The notes below the pieces were generated by a model. It was given only the letters and a program-made list of their open reading frames with translations, did not search any database and was not told the origin of the DNA. Positions 59,212 through 64,000 of a stretch of 64,000 bases of DNA are shown here, one piece after another. The position numbers were made by a program, and so were the translations under genes. Position 1 is the first letter of the stretch. Each line of letters begins with the position of its first letter. Source of the DNA: Drosophila miranda (taxonomy: Eukaryota > Arthropoda > Insecta > Diptera > Drosophilidae); assembly GCF_003369915.1 (NCBI RefSeq), contig NC_046677.1:26988913-27052912 (forward strand). The letters run 5' to 3'.

Positions 59212-62196
59212 ATGAAAGGCATCTGCGGGGAGCAGCTCAACAACTGCATGCTGCTGGGCGACTGCGAAAACGGTGGAGATGGAGCCGCAGCAGTTGGAGT
59301 AGAAGATGGAGTGGCTGTTGGAGGAGGCGGAGGCGGAGGAGAAGGATTGGCTGCCTCAGCGCGCCGCGTCCGCTTGCGGCAGGTGCAGAGCATGGCCGTG
59401 CCCACGACCAGCGCCTACGACACCCTGGAGCGGCCCTACCGCCACGACAAGGCACGCGGACGCTGGGCCAAGTCGGCGGACTTTTACTTCGCCAGCTGCA
59501 CCCATGCCTTCACCCCGCTGATGTTCTCGGAACTCCCTACCTTCGGCCTCGTACACGGCGGATGGGGTAAGTGCCAACGGTCCCATTCCCGTTCTCATTA
59601 TAATTTCTTATCAATAGATTTCAATTAACCGAAGCAAAGGTTATCGGGGGGACTGCGTTAATCGCTGGGGATTCTGTGCGTTTTTATTATATTATGCACA
59701 ATATTAATTTGGCGAGCGATAAGCTGGAAGACTTGAAGACGACAGCAGGCAGGGCTGTCATCGAGCCAGAGAAACCACAACAATAGAAAGAGAGTAGTAG
59801 TTTCGTCAGAAACCACAACAATAGAAAGAGAGAACGATTCATCATAAACGGGGGTATAATCATCTGCCAACTGGTTACGAACAGATATAATCGGTGGCGA
59901 TTGTGGGGTCATTAGTTAATGACATAATTACACTCGTTCTATACACGATTCTAGATAAGGCGAATAATGACAGAGTGCCGCGGCAGATAAATCTCTCGAG
60001 AGAGAGCATATTAATAGCACTTTTATGCGACCGCAGATCAAGGGTCTAGAGAATCTAGAAATGAATCATTATCAAGCATTAGGTTTATTGAAATTTCACT
60101 CTACAGAATTGACTCCACCAATCCCTTTATCCAATTCCTCTTCTTTTCGATCTCTTTACAGTATTAATTATTATCGCCTATCTTATGGGTATTTTCTTCT
60201 ACTCCCTGCCCATATTTTTGATCCAAGCATTTCTGGGACAGTTTTCCACTTCCGGATCTATTTCAGCATTTCGTGTGGCGCCCATTTTCAAAGGTACTCA
60301 AAAACCGCTCACTTGTTCGGGTTGTAATGGGGCATACTTTCAGGCATCGGATATTCCATACTGCTCATAAATCTGGGTACACTCTCGTACTACAGCATTG
60401 GGGCAGTGGTGCCGCTCATCTACGCGGTCAACGCCTTGCACGCGGTGATTCCATGGACGCACTGCAACAATACGTGGAACAGCGACGACTGCTCCACCCA
60501 TGACAACTACGATCCCGATGTGAGCTGAGCAAAGGGAAATCGTACTCTATTGTGCTTATTTTATGTCTGCTTTCTTTACAGAGTCTCGCTGTCGACCCAC
60601 ATTCCACTGTGGAGTTCTTTCGGTGGGTAGTAGAACCATTCAATTAGGAGTTTAAGATTGATATCTTTCGATGATTCCAGGTCGATGATTGCCTCCACAG
60701 GCGAAGGCTCTACTGCAATGACCACCTCCTTGTCCATGCTCGTGGCTGTGGGGGCCATCTGGCTGCTGGTTCTGGCCCTCCTGCTTAAGCCTGTTGTTTT
60801 TGTGAGTGTCCTTCTTGTAGAACAGCATATTTAATCCTTTGTGGTGATATCCCTCTAGATTGGCAAGACCCTGCGCTGTTCCTGTGTCCTGATGTTTGCC
60901 TGCTTTGTGGCCGTGTTCTTCTATTTGGCCATTCACGAGGGATTGGACCTGGGAACCTTTCACAGCTACCTGCTGCCTCCGTTCTACAACGTGCAGGATC
61001 TTTTGGGAGTCGGAAGCCGTGCCTTCGTAATGGCCGGCCTGGCCCTCGGCCCCGGCTGTGGCAGCATCATCAATCTGGCCAGCTACAACAGCTTTCGCAG
61101 CGATGCCGAGCGGATGAGCGTCTGGGTGTGCCTTACCCATGCCACCATTGGCCTCATGGCCGTGCTCTGCTGCAATGTGGCCCACGATCATTTCGAAGGT
61201 GAGAGTCCCACTGGATGCCTAAGTTTCTGTGACTATGTTCCTATATTCCTCCCTTGCAGATCACGTGGGCATGCTGCCGTTTCATGTGGATGAGAAGCAT
61301 GATTTGCAGTACTTGTACCTCAGCTTCTCGTACCTTTTTGGCCGCTTTAGTACTGTGCCCAATCTATGGGCTTTCCTGTTTTTTGTCGTCATCTTTCTGG
61401 CCGAGCTATCAGCATTGGTGAGTCACTATTTCCAGCTATTTTCAGGGCCTATTCTTAATGGTTTCGTTTCTATTGCAGGTGATCCAGCTGCTGTCTGTGG
61501 TGACATCCCTCTTCGATGAATTTGAGTGTTTGAGGTCTAGAAAGATGCCAATTATCTGTACGCTGATTTTCTGCCTTGCGGCCACATCCGTGTACTTTTG
61601 TACGCAGGTGAGTGAGGGATTTCCTATAAAAGATATCACTTTTATAGCTTTTATATTGCTCTTTCAGTTGGGCTTCAGTCAGTTGAATCTGCTGCCACGA
61701 ATGGCCCTGTTCTCTAATGTCCTCATTTCGGGTGTTCTCGTGCTGATGGCCACTGTGGTCTATGGCCGAGTGCGCTTCCAGTGCGATCTGCAGTTCATGC
61801 TGGGCAAAACGATCTCAAGCTTCACCATATTCTTCATACGCTTTGGCACGCCAATCTTTCTCGGGCTCTGTCTGGTAGGCATTCTATGTTCCGTCTCCCG
61901 ATTCCGAAGATCCTAAGATTCTTTCGTTTTAGGGTCAGCTCGTCTACTATTTGATAACCTTCAATGAAATCCATCAAGGTGTCATGTGGCTGAGCCAGGG
62001 ACTGCTCTTCCTCCTGGCCATCGTTTATATGGTCTACAGGGTGACCAAAACGAACGGCAGCTTTCGCCAGCGGCTGCAACAGTGCCTGGCGCCACATGAC
62101 TGGCATCCGGTGGATGCGGACAACCGACGCTTTTACGAGGAGATCATGGGCATCTCCGAGATGCTGGTGATCGATGCCAATGCCAACAACACATAG
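59212..62196 (+). CDS. Divergent SLC6 (sodium:neurotransmitter symporter family) transporter
   Basis: Ten coding exons join in frame: 59212-59566, 60162-60293, 60344-60519, 60582-60622, 60681-60801, 60859-61198, 61260-61417, 61479-61607, 61668-61874 and 61933-62196 (640 aa). The start MKGICGEQLNNCMLL is followed by a Gly/Val-rich cytosolic N-terminus. About 10-12 hydrophobic segments follow. SLC6 membership rests on the extracellular loop 2 pair with glycosylation site (PWTHCNNTWNSDDC), on LASYNSFRSD matching the family's ASYNKFxNN block after TM7, and on overall helix order. The TM1 signature G-x-G-N-x-W-R-F-P, which lines the sodium and substrate site, is missing; HAFTPLMFSELPTFGLVHGGW stands in its place. 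Transport of a classical substrate is therefore doubtful. It may carry something else or act without transport. By position it may be CG7075. Confidence 0.88.
59771..59832. repeat. 24-bp direct repeat in SLC6 intron 1
   Basis: The 24-mer starting GAAACCACAACAATAG occurs at 59771-59794 and again at 59809-59832 without change. Confidence 0.85.
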
Positions 62197-62571
62197 TGCC
62201 TGTATCTTAGAATACTCTTAGAATCGAATCAAAACAGCGCCTCCTCCCAAAGAGATCGCATTCGTACTTACTTAAGTCGCAGCCCCCATGACACGCGAAG
62301 GACCTCTCTGCCGCAGGTCGCGGCGCGAACTGAAACTCACTTTTATTATACACCCATACACGACATCCCTCGGAATCAAAACACGGATCAAGGGCAATTG
62401 CTGATGGCTGATTTTTGATGGAGCTGTACTGATATTTTCCAAATGCTAGCTATAGTCAACAATAAACTGGTGATATTTAGTAGTTGCCTACAAAAAACCG
62501 AAACTAAAAACTAACTTTGCCAAAAACAAACGGAAGTTCCACGAACTTTGGACAAAAACAATGTTTAAAAC

Positions 62572-62577
62572 AATAAA
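62572..62577 (+). terminator. Poly(A) signal of the SLC6 gene
   Basis: AATAAA, 376 nt past the stop. Confidence 0.55.
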
Positions 62578-64000
62578 ATTTGAGCACACAAATGCATTAA
62601 TCTGCGGACAGTTGTAGCTTAGAAAGGGAATGAAAGTGGAGAAAGTGTTTTTCCGGACTGTGTTCTATATGTTGGAACGGCATAGGAAAAACGTCTACTA
62701 TAAGTCGAATACCCTAGGAAATTTAATCTTGAGCAATTCTTACTGTTTGGCTTTCTTTTTAATTTCATTAAAGCATTGAAGAAAGCTCAACGCTCATCAC
62801 AGCCATGAGACATCTTATGACGATGCTCTCCAGCCCCAACCTCAAGAGAGAAAAATGAGAGATGCCCTCGGATTTCATGCTGTGTTTGTGGCTTCGTGTT
62901 GATTATTCTTCGAGAGGGGTTTTCAGATGATTCAGTTCCAGAAATACAGTATTATGTTCTTTATTGAAAACAACAGATTAACATATGTACATATGTATGT
63001 ACAAATATCAGCGGTCAGTTTATTCTGAAAATGATCCCAGATGATACTTGTAAATGGGGTCACGCTATCGACTGGAATCCTGTGGATATGGAAAATCGAA
63101 AAAGTGTGGGGAAGCTGTGGGGAACAACGTGACTGAATCTGTTCGATTCAAGTATTTCTAGTAATTTAGGTCCCTCCCCTCCCATTTTTGTAAAAATCCA
63201 TTTCAGAACACAACCGCTTTTTAGATGTTGATACAGATTCGACTACGCAGCGGCCCGACCGAGTCTTATATAACTGCGCCTACTGCTCTGTCGCGTCTCC
63301 CTTTACACGTCTGCTTCCTCACTTCTACTGCTTGCTCTCCTGCTTGGTCTCTCTTTTTGCATGCTGTGTGTGGTACCCAAAAAACAGAAAAAACAAACAA
63401 TACTCGGGAAACGAAACATTGATACCCTTGCAGTCTCGTTTCCATGTTAGCTTTACGATAAAGAGTCATAGATATAGTCATATTAACTAGCCAATGGCTA
63501 CTAATGAAGAATATATGTATGTATATAAGAGATTTATGAATTTGAAGATGCTTGTCAAACATTTCGCTATAACCCGAACACACACCCTGCAAGGGTATGC
63601 ATCGAATAAGACAAGCCAAAAAGAAACAGAATATGCATACATATGTATGTACATACTTACACACTCACACCGCACACATGATCGCAGACTGGAGACCGCA
63701 TAGCTTCTCGAGATATTAATTTATTATTTACAACGACGCGACCGATGCCGAAAATATTAGTACCCGATTGTTTTCCGTTGTTACTGCAGAGATTTGTCAT
63801 TTCTTTCTTTCTTTCTTTTCAAATAGACACTCGCTTACACACAAACACACGTACACAAAATAACGGTGTACTCGGTGTTGCGGCATCGCAAGAAACGCGC
63901 CAAAATGCAAAGAGAGCGGCATATCAAGAAAAAATGCACTGAAACACGAGAAAGAAAAACACACACACAAAATAACAATGGCAAACTCTGCACAGCACTT
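62578..64000. other. Intergenic right end
   Basis: AT-rich DNA with TACATATGTATG-type runs near 62986-63002 and 63637-63655 and the inverted repeat at 63422-63598. No gene is supported. Confidence 0.4.
63422..63598. repeat. Inverted repeat, ATACCCTTGCAG / CTGCAAGGGTAT
   Basis: The 12-mer at 63422-63433 has a perfect inverted copy at 63587-63598, with 153 bp between. The ATACCCTTGCAG word is common in short non-autonomous elements of flies; here it may mark the ends of a small element. Confidence 0.45.

Overview
This window is insect nuclear DNA from a Drosophila of the obscura group (the D. pseudoobscura / D. persimilis / D. miranda lineage fits best), from the region matching cytological interval 28C on D. 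melanogaster chromosome 2L (Muller element B). The basis is short GT-AG introns, TATA plus TCAGTT promoters, CAG-rich polyglutamine runs, and the gene order: the end of LKRSDH, a choline/ethanolaminephosphotransferase, Brd7-9, urate oxidase (Uro), then the Acp1 cuticle cluster with ATPsynGL inside it, and an SLC6 transporter. The reconstructed uricase has 346 residues, which is the length I remember for D. pseudoobscura. Gene names come from recall of families and of CG-number order, not from a search.

Layout. 0-16 kb is gene dense: LKRSDH C-terminus (+, ends at 80), CDP-alcohol phosphotransferase (+, 9 coding exons, 2671-5564), convergent Brd7-9 (-, 6054-8865), an unrecognised SR-rich coiled-coil protein (-, 9529-10575), Uro (-, 10939-12035) and a secreted two-CUB polyglutamine protein (+, 14045-16228). 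16-42 kb is gene poor, with long introns. It holds a four-exon secreted precursor ending in an amidation-ready ...FTNIRFLG sequence, a likely RFLamide-type neuropeptide gene (-, 18089-20999, possible TATA promoter near 25.6 kb). It also holds a seven-exon charged coiled-coil protein (-, 28002-36338) and a small three-exon gene whose reading frame does not close in this assembly (-, 39403-42195). 42-55 kb is the cuticle cluster: three small secreted Ala/Pro/Val- or Trp/Gly-rich proteins on + (43.5, 51.2 and 54.3 kb), all with a TATA box, a TCAG-type initiator and an intron after codon 2. The ATP synthase subunit g-like gene lies between them on -. 57-62.2 kb carries a divergent SLC6 transporter (+, 10 coding exons) that lacks the usual TM1 signature. 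The last 1.8 kb is 3' UTR and repeats.

The neighbours are mostly functionally unrelated, as is usual in flies. The tandem cuticle genes are the exception: they share structure and promoter design and are probably co-expressed in epidermis. The best candidates for follow-up are the RFLamide-like precursor, the SLC6 protein with a rebuilt TM1, and the frame break in the 39.4-42.2 kb gene. I saw no tRNA, rRNA, CRISPR array or intact transposon. Exon boundaries were worked out by hand from splice consensus and reading-frame continuity, and untranslated exons are mostly unresolved.
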